A stretch of 64,000 nucleotides of DNA from Sipunculus nudus (Eukaryota > Annelida > Sipuncula > Golfingiida > Sipunculidae), in assembly GCA_026874595.1 (NCBI GenBank), contig CM049306.1, positions 103,183,142 to 103,247,141 of the forward strand, read 5' to 3'. Within the stretch, counting starts at the first letter, position 1. Every line of letters begins with the position of its first letter. The position numbers and the translations under genes are program-made. The notes below the pieces were generated by a model. That model did no database searches, had not been told where the DNA came from, and was given only the letters and a program-made list of their open reading frames with translations. Below, in pieces: positions 37,401-50,600 of the stretch.

Positions 37401-37549
37401 GTCCTTTAATTTCAGAGGTGGTTAAAAAGCCCTTTGTAAGTTACATTTGTGTAATTTCTGTTTAGCATTATGTAGATTTATTATAAATTATAAAGTTTAT
37501 GACCAAAAGTGTTAACAGAAATGGATGTTATGAAGAGAATAAAAATACT
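34440..37549. other. Repeat-rich spacer, no gene recognised
   Basis: It contains another GGTGGCGCCACC at 35557-35568, in a repeat whose right end is a 'acgacgtacgacgcacgacg' tail (35960-36000). Repeated 'cccataa.tcagccaaaa' blocks occur at about 35020, 35205, 35385 and 35695, roughly 170-310 bp apart, and suggest a decayed tandem family. A 'ggtcaccaccagtctt' scrap lies near 36989. No coding evidence. Confidence 0.5.
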
Positions 37550-37569
37550 AAGATTGTACAAATATAAAC

Positions 37570-37575
37570 TTTATT
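37570..37575 (-). terminator. Distal polyadenylation signal candidate of the WD40 gene
   Basis: AATAAA on the minus strand in the context CTCAATAAAGTTTATATTTG. It lies about 2.9 kb after the stop codon, with no recognised transposon between. Use of this site is inferred. Confidence 0.35.
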
Positions 37576-38976
37576 GAGTAAATATAACATCACTGCAGAC
37601 AGATGTGACCCGGCTGATTGAGCTTCTAAGATGAAGACTGCACCAGCCCTGGTCACGTTAATCTATAACACTGGTCCAGGGGAACCCAGGAAAAAGGTGT
37701 CACCCATAAAAATGACAGTACACGCCTCAGGCTGGTCTCAACTGTCATGTACAAAACCGTATCACAATATATTATCTTAGATCTTTCAAAGTCAACCAAA
37801 AAAATTGTGCTGTGTCAATTAATGATTTCTAATTAAATGTTACTCTTCGGTAAGCAAAATCAATGACTTTTGTACGTACACATGATTATCTCTAATTTAT
37901 AAAATTCTAAATGTAATGAAAATATTGTGAACTTAATTGTAAATATCTGTGGCAACTGTGATATATCAAGCAAGACTGACTAGTAAAACAATTAACTGTG
38001 TCAAAGTGTAATAGTTTAACAACATATAACAATACTGTAAGCAACAGAGGTTATAACTTAAAGAAAATGAGTTGTTTAGGCAGGATAACGTTTGTATCAC
38101 CAAACTAAATTATAAGCATTTATAAACATCATTTTATTACATAGACTATACAAATGGTCCATCACAACACTGTTAAAATATAAGGTCACTCAAGCTGAAC
38201 CCATTCCCTACATATACCACAGTTCAACTGACCTGATTACTTTAATACCTGGCAATATATATGTATATCTATTAGAGTATGTGTGTGAAACATCAAATAT
38301 GTCATACTTATCTAGTTTAAGTTAAACAACTAAATTTATCAAGTCAAGTTCAACTACCTTCACATATCAAAACTGCAAGTCTGAGGAACCAGTGGTTGCC
38401 ATGGTGACTGTCTGAATATTTAATAAGTCAACCATTAATGCACTGAAACCATCATTATCACTTCCTGATCTCATACACATTATGTATATATGTAAAACAA
38501 CTTGTACCACCAGTCAAGTATGAGATTTGCACTGGTATAATGAAACTCATATTTATACCTGTCAAAGGGGCACAAGAACTGAATTAGTTTAAATAAGCTA
38601 TAAACTAGAGAACATTCTCTTATAAACCTTACTGCCTGCTAACCCACTGGCAGAAAATTTGATAAATATTACAAATCATGCAACCATCTTCAGTTTTCTT
38701 TGAAGTGAGTAATAATTACATATCTACACAGCATTCTGCTTTGACATCACATCAACCTCTTATACAGACCAACACACACCTTGGGTTGATGGTATGAAAA
38801 TTAAGCACTGACTAAAGAGAAGTAAGAAACAATTGGGATCAGGTTTACACAATACAGTACAGCAATGAGAAAGATCTACCACCAGTCAAGAAGAAAGATA
38901 TTTGGTCTCCTACAGGCCATAAACACATGCAGACTGATGAGAGCAATTTGATGGGTAAGAGGGGTACAACCACCAA

Positions 38977-39007
<31 letters not shown>

Positions 39008-39011
39008 ACAC
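38977..39011. repeat. C17 run joined to a (CA)n microsatellite
   Basis: C run at 38977-38993 continuing directly into CA dinucleotides to about 39011. Confidence 0.95.
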
Positions 39012-40493
39012 TTATTTGTGTGGAAGAATTAACTGGCTGACAATTCAAATTTGCTTTGACTTGTAAGGCCTCAGCCTAAATGTTATCTTCCTCAGAATTC
39101 AGGTTGTTGATTAGGAAACTTACAATTTTAATCAGAACACAAGTATCCCCCCCCCTCCCTCTTGAACATGACATCATCACATATCCTAATTAATCATTAA
39201 ATAAAAATAAAAAGACCATGTGAAATGTTCCTGTCATCATAATTATAACAGGCATTATGACAATTATAACATGAAAAACAGTAAAATTGCAAGTTTCCCA
39301 ATAGCAAAAGTACTGCAATTACTGGATAAATAAAAAATTTAAAGTACACTTTGACACATAATTGCCATCGATTTGGATAAGCGTTTCTTTCATCTATGTG
39401 TTAGCATTCTTCAAAATATGACATATGCTAGAATATTTAAGAGGGAAATCGTGGGGCAGATGTATTAAAAAGGTAGGCTGTGCATGAAATGTTCAAATGT
39501 CTATGAGAATACTTACACTGTGTGTAGATAATAGGGCAAAATGTCCTTATTTACTGCCACTGTTTATTCTCATATTGTCCATACTATGACATAATGCATC
39601 ATCGTCGAGTAGATTTGTTCAACTCAAAATAAAAATATAAACATGTACACATATAGCTCTTAACTACTTCACCAATAACCCTTTTTTTCATTATTTTTCT
39701 TTTGTTTTTGTAAAATTAACATTTGAAGAATGGATCAGCTAAGTTAGGGATAGCTATGAGAAACACATCTCTGATTCATTACAACATTCCTGAATGTATG
39801 AAAACACTGAAAGAACTTGGGCAGAACCAGTGTGGTTGGGATAGCAGTATACAGCTTGCTAGACATGCTGAGAAGTCAACTGTACAGCATGCAAGGAGAA
39901 GAAAACTAACTGTACATATGGACAAAGAGTTCATCAGTGCTTTCATGATTACTTTTTTTGTAAAACATGGGAATTTAATACACCATTAACTAAAGAATGT
40001 TTTTAACATAGATCTACATGCATTAATTCTAGTGCCTAAATAATAATTTCAGTGCGGCTATAACAAACTTTAACAAACTGCATTCACTTATAAGACATAA
40101 CAAATACATACTGAGTCATAAATTATTTAACATTGTGCAAAAGTCTGTGACTGGCAAACCTTGTTGTAAGATGATAACCTGAACATACATGTTTTTCCCA
40201 CCTTAAAACCCATAAAATACTTTAGGTGGTCAGGGGTTTCATTTTCATTTTCCCCATCTTAATCCTCATGTGAATCAACTGTCAACATATAAGGAACAGA
40301 AAAACCAGGTTCTGCAAAAAATTTTAACAGGCATTTTCTAATTTTATTCTTCTGTTTGGTAATGAATATTCCTGGCACTAAATGACTCGAGCCTAATTTT
40401 ACATAAATTTTTCATATTTTCCCCCTCTTTTTGGTGATGTATATTCCTGGCACTAAATGACTTGAGACTAATTTACAAGAAATTCCACATTTT

Positions 40494-40499
40494 TTTATT
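40494..40499 (-). terminator. Proximal polyadenylation signal candidate of the WD40 gene
   Basis: AATAAA on the minus strand, 20 bp after the stop codon at 40519-40521. Confidence 0.35.
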
Positions 40500-40518
40500 T
40501 ACATTCCTCACATCATGT

Positions 40519-40647
40519 TTATTGTCCATGGTGGAACTTCAGCAGACTGACACTGCCCCGAGTATCACCACAGATCAATCGCAGTGCTGCCCCTCCTCCA
40601 CAGCAAGCGAGGCTGCTGACGGGTCCAGTTGTGTGATACTGTCCAAT
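40519..40647 (-). CDS. WD40-repeat protein, last coding exon
   Basis: The exon follows an acceptor with an AT/pyrimidine tract (TTTATATACAG at 40648-40658) and opens in phase 0, matching the phase of the exon at 41761. It encodes 42 residues and a TAA stop (40519-40521). The residues form the final propeller blade: GPVSSLACCGGG, then ALRLICGDTRGS, then VSLLKFHHGQ. The 'LICGDTRGSVSLL' portion is the blade's d-strand region, where the usual Trp of WD is replaced by Leu. Together with the eight exons to the right it gives 439 residues and about nine blades. WD40 propellers are protein-docking scaffolds. The exon series could be the C-terminus of a TEP1-like, NWD- or APAF1-type protein, but no N-terminal domain is in the window to decide. 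Confidence 0.75.
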   Translation of the reverse strand: MGQYHTTGPVSSLACCGGGAALRLICGDTRGSVSLLKFHHGQ

Positions 40648-41760
40648 CTGTATATAAAATATATATATATATATTTCAAATAATGGTCAAAGTTGTAATA
40701 AATAAATTTTGGTTACACAGAAGACTTCTTTTCCTTCTTTCACTACACAAATACAGACAGATATCAAACTTAAAGGTATATAATCATTTCAGTAACCTGT
40801 GTATTTTTATCTCACACTATTTGTCCATTTTGACTGAATCCAAAAGTTTCTCAGCAAAAGTATCCACACACTTTGACTTACTATCTCCAGTTCACATGTT
40901 TTATGCATTTTTATGGTTCTATTTGTGAATAAACACAGTCCATGTGTGTCTGTTTACTATAACAAGACGGCGTGACAAGAGGTCCGATCTTGCTCATGTG
41001 CGACAAGTTCCCATCAAGGAGAAGAAAACAGAAAGAAGAAACACAGAAGAAATTTATTTATTTATATGTAACATGTCTGGGATGAGAATAGTCCCCTTAA
41101 ATGACTGCAACACCTAGACTCATGTATTGTGCACAAGTTCAAAAGGTACTTAATAATTAAGGGTCCTTCTGTGCTACCTATTCTTATGGTAAATAAGACT
41201 TTCTTTTGTCACAGTTTTACCTGTAAACAAATTTACTATCTAAACGAAGACTTCTCTCAATGTTTCCTACATCAAAACTTAATTGTCTTTACAAGCACCT
41301 ACACTGCCAAAAAGATTTTTCTTGAAAAGAACATTTCTATTCAAAGATAATATTTCTGTAAACAAGATATCCTCCAGATATTTTATCTTCTTTACAGGTA
41401 GCATTCTTAAATATAGCTAGACATTTATAAGACAAGATATATTATCTTATCACAAGAAAAATTTCCTTCAACAAGATATCCCATGATATTATATCCTGCC
41501 ATAAGATATCTTTTTTCTGATAGCAAAAAAAAAATGATCACATTATTTGAAAAGAATCTTATCATAAGGAAATTTTTCTTTAGCATAACAAGAAAAATTT
41601 CTTACCCCACCCCTAGAAAATTTTCTTTCCATAAGATTAGTTTTTCTGATAATAAGAAATTATTGGGAGTAAGGGGGGGGGGGATTAAACTTTCCAAGAA
41701 AACCATTCTTGGCAGCGTTGTGATAAGATATTTCTGCCTTTATACATTTTACATCTTTAC
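40648..41760 (-). other. Intron, last
   Basis: 1113 bp, donor CAG|GTAAAG, acceptor ATACAG. It holds the dispersed repeat at 40835-41020 and a stretch of 'aagatat'/'aagaaaattt' words (41380-41680) without coding character. Confidence 0.7.
40835..41020. repeat. Diverged dispersed repeat, copy in the last intron
   Basis: It shares with 54420-54640 the blocks 'caaaagtttctcagcaaaa', 'gtgtgtctgtttac.ataac' and 'ggtccgat.ttg', in the same order and at similar spacing. The two copies are old. Confidence 0.5.
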
Positions 41761-41895
41761 CTGTATTAGTTGGCTGTCCGTTACACCTGAATCCTTGATT
41801 TCACTGAAGTCCCACACCTTGATGGTGCTGTCAGCTGACCCTGTCAATAGGAGCTGTTTATGCAGCACTAGTGCCCTGATAGCCCCACCATGAAT
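41761..41895 (-). CDS. WD40-repeat protein, coding exon eight of nine seen
   Basis: 135 bp, phase 0 at both ends, acceptor TTGTTATCAG and donor CAG|GTAAAG. The 45 residues include a textbook WD40 blade: HGGAIRALVLHKQ, then LLLTGSADSTIKVWDFSEI. All core positions are present: the His-Gly pair before the first strand, Gly-Ser-Ala-Asp before the turn, and Val-Trp-Asp at the end. The tail (SGVTDSQLIQ) is a linker into the last blade. Confidence 0.82.
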
Positions 41896-42355
41896 CTGAT
41901 AACAAAAGGCACAGGTTCAGCATCAAATATTTAATCATCAAGACAAATAAAACATGAATTTTCTCTAACTACACCCACACTGAATCAAGATGATCATGAC
42001 AATAATAACTATAACAGGAAAAGATTAAGGAAAAAGTTCATTATCAAGAATGTATTATTCTGTATATAAACATATGTTTACATTCTGGACTTTGATGCTT
42101 TATAATATACCCTTTTCTTGCAAAAGCGATGTGAATTGTAATTCCAAAACAGTTTTAGGAACATTTTAAATGTCATGACAAGTCTCCTATAAACCAACTA
42201 AGCAAGAATAAAGAAGTTCAAATGGTCTACAGAAGTTCAGATACTCCTAAGTATTCATAGGTAAGGAACAGAAACTTAAAATAAGGAAAAATAGAAATAT
42301 GAACAATATATCTATCTTTGAATGAAAATATGGACATACCACATCAGTTTATTAC

Positions 42356-42571
42356 CTTTGTGGGTTTGAGGATTAGTTTACTTGAGATGTTGCTATAAAT
42401 GACCAAGTTGCCCTGTGAGTCTCCCAGGAATATCTTGGTTCTATCAACAGCAAGCGTGTGGAGCCACCTGCACTCTCGTTTATTTGGTGGTGTGTCCACA
42501 TCTTGAGGGTAAGTGATATTAAGAGCTGATGGTACACCTGCTGGGGCACTTGTTTTATACAGTCCAGTTTG
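42356..42571 (-). CDS. WD40-repeat protein, coding exon seven of nine seen
   Basis: 216 bp, phase 0 at both ends, acceptor TTTTTTCAAG and donor AAG|GTAATA. The 72 residues begin with a polar loop (QTGLYKTSAPAGVPSALNIT, then a Pro/Asp-rich stretch and KRECRW). A blade with LHTLAVDRTKIFLGDSQGN and LVIYSNIS follows. The Trp of the WD signature is replaced by Tyr, so this blade is degenerate. The inserted loop of about 35 residues is longer than usual between blades. Confidence 0.75.
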
Positions 42572-42830
42572 CTTGAAAAAATACAAATGACAGTATAGAG
42601 CAATGGGATATCTGTCTGTGATTTATATAGTAACATAATTCATATATTATTGTTTGTCTTGTATTTAATATGAAACACAATAAATCTTTATGACTTGGAA
42701 GAACTAGTTGGCTAGAAACAAGTTAAAATATTTGAATATTAAATTTAAGTAGATATGTGTTTCACTGTATCATCACTATGACTTCACATATCATTGTTCT
42801 ATAAATTACCAATGATTTATATATATCTAC

Positions 42831-42945
42831 CTTGACCATGTGGTTGATCAATAAGGACTGCCCTGCTGCTGTTAAGATAGTCAGTTTCTGCTCTGTCACC
42901 TCTGAGGGCACCAGCACAACACTCAGGAGCCAGTCTCGAGTTGGC
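42831..42945 (-). CDS. WD40-repeat protein, coding exon six of nine seen
   Basis: 115 bp. The first base completes a Gly codon split with the exon at 52963, which gives 'NMG' followed by PTRDWLLSVVLVPSE. The acceptor is TTTACTGCAG and the donor AAG|GTAGAT. The blade has the strand pattern of a WD repeat (LSVVLVP, LTILTAAGQSLLINHM) but lacks the WD pair. The exon was accepted because its phase fits both neighbours exactly and both splice sites are good. Confidence 0.72.
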
Positions 42946-43095
42946 CTGCAGTAAAAATAACATGTCAGTCGGCTATGTAGGACTCAAGTTCACTTTTTCA
43001 GAGACTTAGACTCGAGTCTTGGACTTTTGTACACAGACTCAGAGGTTATAGGATCTGAGCATTCAGGTCAAGTCCATGTCTAGTCCACCAGAAAA

Positions 43096-44278
43096 CTAGA
43101 ATACGGGTAGTCAACAAGCGACTACGTGTATCCGCCTAAATCAGAGTGGAACGGGTAAAGTGAGGCATGGATTAGTGGCAAGGGGAAATAGAGTGAAGTG
43201 TTGCATATTAGCATGGATGTCTGCAGCCAAATTGTGTATGAAGGTTGCCCCCTAACCACAAAATCCAGAAAGCCGTCCCAGTTGTATACATATGCAAAAT
43301 TTAAGGCAGATAAGTCAAACCACTACATGTATATGAGTGATTTTAGCCTGTGGCAGACAATCAGATGGACGCTGAGCAAAAATGGGTGCAGGTGACGGCA
43401 CCAGCTTTGCGTATGATAAAGAGCTATATGAGAACTATACACATGCAAAACTTTGGCCCAATCGGTCAAACGGTTCCCAAGATAGGAGCTTGGATGTCTG
43501 CAGCGTAAACGTGAATGTAGGTGGCGCCACCTGTCACAAAATCAGAAAAGCTATCCAGGATGTATACGCATGCCAAATTTCAGGTGAATTAGTCAAGTCA
43601 CTGCAGAGATATGAGTGATTTTAACCCAAGGCAGACAAACATATGGACACTGTGCAAACATGGTTGCAGGTGGCACCACCATTTTTTGTGTATGTTATAA
43701 AGCTCTCCAAGGGCTACATTTGTGCAAAAAAAATTTCCTGATCGGTCAAACAGTTCCCGAGATATGAGCTTGGATGTCTGCAGCGTAAACGTGAATGTAG
43801 GTGGCGCCACCTGTCACAAAATCAGAAAAGCTATCCAGGATGTATACGCATGCCAAATTTCAGGTGAATTAGTCAAGTCACTGCGGAGATATGAGTGATT
43901 TTAACCCAAGGCAGACAAACAGATAGACACTGTGTAAACATGGTTGCAGGTGGCGCCACCATTTTTTGTGTATGTTATAAAGCTCTCCAAGGGCTACATT
44001 TGTGCAAAATTTTTCCTGGTCCGTCAAACGGTTCCTGAGATATGTAGGTTTATGTGTGGAAACAGACGCACAAACGGACGCAGAGCGCAGAGGAAAGGTC
44101 AGAGGTCAAAACAAAATCGGGGTTCGCAGCAGTTCACATGTGACCCGAACATAATCCCGGGTTTCGTAAAATTCCGCCCGGCGGTTACGGAGGAGTTCTC
44201 GGGAAAACAACGCAGCGCCGGCGGCGGCGTGCAGCTGAAAACATAGTATCCGCAAAACTCTGTTTTGGCGGATACAAT
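43096..44278 (-). mobile_element. Helentron-like non-autonomous element, copy 2
   Basis: Minus-strand 3' end: GGCGGATAC, then stem GTAGTC, 7-nt loop, GACTAC, then CCGTATT and CTAG (43096-43099), then TT. The 5' end near 44278 starts ATTGTATCCGCCAAAAC and itself folds with GTTTTGCGGATAC. The interior holds GGTGGCGCCACC at 43520, 43800 and 43949 and a one-base variant at 43669, giving alternating 149/131-bp steps (280-bp double unit). A DR1 site lies at 44096-44108 and a short 'gccggcggcggcg' run near the 5' end. At 1183 bp it is the shortest copy. No ORF of its own. Confidence 0.75.
44096..44108 (+). promoter_or_regulatory. DR1 nuclear-receptor-type site in copy 2
   Basis: AGGTCAGAGGTCA, identical to the site in copies 1 and 3. 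Confidence 0.45.
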
Positions 44279-44629
44279 TACTGCCACGTAAGGCCTGGAA
44301 TTCAATTAAGAAAACCTACCATAAAGACTAACATACAAAAACTAATGACAGAATATTACAAATAAGAAGTTTTTACTATGTACCAAACTCAGTCTCTGCA
44401 TTAAATGTTAAATGAAATTCAATGTTTAAGTAAAATCCTTGTATTAACTTACTTACAAACACACATGATGGTCTTTAATTCAAATTTATGTAGAAACATT
44501 TTGGACTTGAACTTGTGTTCATAAAAGAATCAGCCTGGATGAAGGCAGACTTGGACTCAAACCTAAAGGACTTGGATTTGGACTAAAGTGGCTTGGACTT
44601 TTACTCAGACTTAGATGGTGTGGGCTCGG

Positions 44630-47600
44630 CTACATCACTGATACCAGTACATACACAGTACACATAGATATCAATGATATCAGTACATACACAGTACACA
44701 TAGATATCAATGATATCAGTACATACACAGTACACATAGATATCAATGATATCAGTACATATACAGTACACATAGATATCAATGATATCAGTACATACAC
44801 AGTACACATAGATATCAATGATATCAGTACATACACAGTACACATAGATATCAATGATATCAGTACATACACAGTACACATAGATATCAATGATATCAGT
44901 ACATACACAGTACACATAGATATCAATGATATCAGTACATACACAGTACACATAGATATCAATGATATCAGTACATACACAGTACACATAGATATCAATG
45001 ATATCAGTACATACACAGTACACATAGATATCAATGATATCAGTACATATACAGTACACATAGATATCAATGATATCAGTACATACACAGTACACATAGA
45101 TATCAATGATATCAGTACATACACAGTACACATAGATATCAATGATATCAGTACATACACAGTACACATAGATATCAATGATATCAGTACATATACAGTA
45201 CACATAGATATCAATGATATCAGTACATACACAGTACACATAGATATCAATGATATCAGTACATACACAGTACACATAGATATCAATGATATCAGTACAT
45301 ACACAGTACACATAGATATCAATGATATCAGTACATACACAGTACACATAGATATCAATGATATCAGTACATACACAGTACACAGAGATATCAATGATAC
45401 CAGTACATATACAGTACACATAGATATCAATGATATCAGTACATATACAGTACACATAGATATCAATGATATCAGTACATATACAGTACACATAGATATC
45501 AATGATATCAGTACATACACAGTACACAGAGATATCAATGATATCAGTACATACACAGTACACATAGATATCAATGATATCAGTACATACACAGTACACA
45601 GAGATATCAATGATACCAGTACATATACAGTACACATAGATATCAATGATATCAGTACATATACAGTACACATAGATATCAATGATATCAGTACATATAC
45701 AGTACACATAGATATCAATGATATCAGTACATATACAGTACACATAGATATCAATGATATCAGTACATATACAGTACACATAGATATCAATGATATCAGT
45801 ACATACACAGTACACATAGATATCAATAATATCAGTACATACAGAGTACACATAGATATCAATGATATCAGTACATACACAGTACACATAGATATCAATG
45901 ATATCAGTACATACACAGTACACATAGATATCAATGATATCAGTACATATACAGTACACATAGATATCAATGATATCAGTACATACACAGTACACATAGA
46001 TATCAATGATATCAGTACATATACAGTACACATAGATATCAATGATATCAGTACATACACAGTACACATAGATATCAATGATATCAGTACATATACAGTA
46101 CACATAGATATCAATGATATCAGTACATATACAGTACACATAGATATCAATGATATCAGTACATATACAGTACACATAGATATCAATGATATCAGTACAT
46201 ATACAGTACACATAGATATCAATGATATCAGTACATATACAGTACACATAGATATCAATGATATCAGTACATACACAGTACACATAGATATCAATAATAT
46301 CAGTACATACAGAGTACACATAGATATCAATGATATCAGTACATACACAGTACACATAGATATCAATGATATCAGTACATACACAGTACACATAGATATC
46401 AATGATATCAGAACATACACAGTACACATAGATATCAATGATATCAGTACATACAGAGTACACATAGATATCAATGATATCAGTAAATATACAGCACACA
46501 TAGATATCAATGATATCAGTACATACACAGTACACATAGATCAATGATATCAGTAGATACACAGTACACATAGATATCAATGATATCAGTACATACACAG
46601 TACACAGAGATATCAATGATATCAGTACATACACAGTACACATAGATATCAATGATATCAGAACATACACAGTACACATAGATATCAATGATATCAGTAC
46701 ATACAGAGTACACATAGATATCAATGATATCAGTAAATATACAGCACACATAGATATCAATGATATCAGTACATACACAGTACACATAGATCAATGATAT
46801 CAGTAGATACACAGTACACATAGATATCAATGATATCAGTACATACACAGTACACAGAGATATCAATGATATCAGTACACACACAGTATACATAGATATC
46901 AATGATATCAGAACATACACAGAACACATAGATATCAATGATATCGGTACATATACAGTACACATAGATATCAATGATATCAGTACATACAATGTACATA
47001 TATATATTAATGATATCAGTATATACACAGTACACATAGATATCAATGATATCAGTACATTTACAGTACACATAGATATCAATGATATCAGTACATACAT
47101 AGTACACAGAAATATCAATGATATCAGTATATACATAGTACACAGAGATATCACTGATATCAGTACATATACAGTACACAGAGATATCAATGATAACAGT
47201 ACATATACAGTACACAGAGATACCAATGATATCAGTACATACACAGTACATATAGATATCAATGATATCAGTACATACACAGTACACATAGATATCAATG
47301 ATATCAGTACATATACAGTACACATAGATATCAATGATATCAGTACATACACAGTATACATAGATTCAATGATATCAGTACATACACAGTACACATAGAT
47401 ATCAATGATATCAGTACATACACAGTAACAGAGATATCAATGATATCAGTACATACACAGTTTACATAGATTCAATGATATCAGTACATACACAGTACAC
47501 ATAGATATCAATGATATCAGTACATACACAGTACACATAGATATCAATGATATCAGTACATACACAGTTTACATAGATTCAATAATATCAGTACATACAC

Positions 47601-50600
47601 AGTACACATAGATATCAATGATATCAGTACATACACAGTACACATAGATATCAATGATATCAGTACATACACAGTACACATAGATATCAATGATATCAGC
47701 ACATACACAGTACACATAGATATCAATGATATCAGAACATACACAGTACACATAGATATCAATGATATCAGTACATACAGAGTACACATAGATATCAATG
47801 ATATCAATACATACACAGTACACATAGATATCAATAATATCAGTACATACACAGTACACATAGATATCAATGATATCAGTACATACACAGTACACATAGA
47901 TATCAATGATATCAGAACATACACAGTACACATAGATATCAATGATATCAGTACATACACAGTACACATAGATATCAATGATATCAGTAAATATACAGCA
48001 CACATAGATATCAATGATAACAGTACATACACAGTACACATAGATCAATGATATCAGTAGATACACAGTACACATAGATATCAATGATATCAGTACATAC
48101 ACAGTACACAGAGATATCAATGATATCAGTACACACACAGTATACATAGATATCAATGATATCAGAACATACACAGTACACATAGATATCAATGATATCG
48201 GTACATATACAGTACACATAGATATCAATGATATCAGTACATACAATGTACATATATATATATTAATGATATCAGTATATACACAGTTCACATAGATATC
48301 AATGATATCAGTACATTTACAGTACACATAGATATCAATGATATCAGTACATACATAGTACACAGAGATATCACTGATATCAGTACATATACAGTACACA
48401 GAGATATCAATGATAACAGTACATATACAGTACACAGAGATACCAATGATATCAGTACATACACAGTACATATTGATATCAATGATATCAGTACATACAC
48501 AGTACACATAGATATCAATGATATCAGTACATACACAGTAACAGAGATATCAATGATTTCAGTACATACACAGTTTACATAGATTCAATGATATCAGTAC
48601 ATACACAGTACACATAGATATCAATGATATCAGTACATATAAAGTACACATAGATATCAATGATATCAGTACATTTACAGTACACATAGATATCAATGAT
48701 ATCAGTACATACATAGTACACAGAGATATCACTGATATCAGTACATATACAGTACACAGAGATATCAATGATAACAGTACATATACAGTACACAGAGATA
48801 CCAATGATATCAGTACATACACAGTACACAGAGATATCAATGATATCAGTACATACACAGTAACAGAGATATCAATGATATCAGTACATACACAGTTTAC
48901 ATAGATTCAATGATATCAGTACATATACAGTACACATAGATATCAATGATATCAGTACATATAAAGTACACATAGATATCAATGATATCAGTACATACAC
49001 AGTACACATAGATATCAATGATATCAGTACATATAAAGTACACATAGATATCAATGATATCAGTACATATACAGTACACATAGATATCAATGATATCAGT
49101 ACATACACAGTACACATAGATATCAATGATATCAGTACATATAAAGTACACATAGATATCAATGATATCAGTACATACACAGTACACATAGATATCAATG
49201 ATATCAGTACATACACAGTACACATAGATATCAATGATATCAGTACATACACAGTACACATAGATATCAATGATATCAGTACATATAAAGTACACATAGA
49301 TATCAATGATATCAGTACATACACAGTACACATAGATATCAATGATATCAGTACATACACAGTACACATAGATATCAATGATATCAGTACATACACAGTA
49401 CACATAGATATCAATGATATCAGTACATACACAGTACACATAGATATCAATGATATCAGTACATATAAAGTACACATAGATATCAATGATATCAGAACAT
49501 ACACAGTACACATAGATATCAATGATATCAGTACATACACAGTACACATAGATATCAATGATACCAGTACATACACAGTACACATAGATATCAATGATAT
49601 CAGGACATCCACAGTACACATAGATATCAATGATATCAGTATATACATAGTACACAGAGATATCACTGATATCAGTACATATACAGTACACAGAGATATC
49701 AATGATATCAGTACATATAAAGTACACATAGATATCAATGATATCAGAACATACACAGTACACATAGATATCAATGATATCAGTACATACACAGTACACA
49801 TAGATATCAATGATACCAGTACATACACAGTACACATAGATATCAATGATATCAGGACATCCACAGTACACATAGATATCAATGATATCAGTACATACAT
49901 AGTACACAGAGATATCACTGATATCAGTACATATACAGTACACAGAGATATCAATGATAACAGTACATATACAGTACACAGAGATACCAATGATATCAGT
50001 ACATGCACAGTACACATAGATATCAATGATATCAGTACATACACAGTACACATAGATATCAATGATATCAGTACATATAAAGTACACATAGATATCAATG
50101 ATATCAGAACATACACAGTACACATAGAAATCAATGATATCAGTACATACACAGTACACATAGATATCAATGATACCAGTACATACACAGTACACATAGA
50201 TATCAATGATATCAGGACATCCACATTACACATAGATATCAATGATATCAGTATATACATAGTACACAGAGATATCTATGATATCAGTACATATACAGTA
50301 CACAGAGATATCAATGATAACAGTACATATACAGTACACAGAGATACCAATGATATCAGTACATACACAGTACATATAGATATCAATGATATCAGTACAT
50401 ACACAGTACACATAGATATCAATGATATCAGTACATACACAGTAACAGAGATATCAATGATATCAGTACATACACAGTTTACATAGATTCAATGATATCA
50501 GTACATATACAGTACACATAGATATCAATGATATCAGTACATATAAAGTACACATAGATATCAATGATATCATTACATATACAGTACACATAGATATCAA

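Larger units (their letters stand above)
37560..40518 (-). other. Probable long 3' UTR or downstream flank of the WD40 gene
   Basis: Unlike the neighbouring intergenic DNA, this 3-kb stretch contains no recognised transposon. It ends in a good AATAAA at 37570. A closer AATAAA lies at 40494-40499 and another overlaps the stop codon (about 40518-40523), so a very short 3' UTR is equally possible. A C17 run joined to a (CA)n array sits at 38977-39011. Confidence 0.35.

Noticed and set aside
39723-39989. 88-codon plus ORF
   Set aside because: It lies antisense within the probable 3' UTR of the WD40 gene and shows no recognisable family features.
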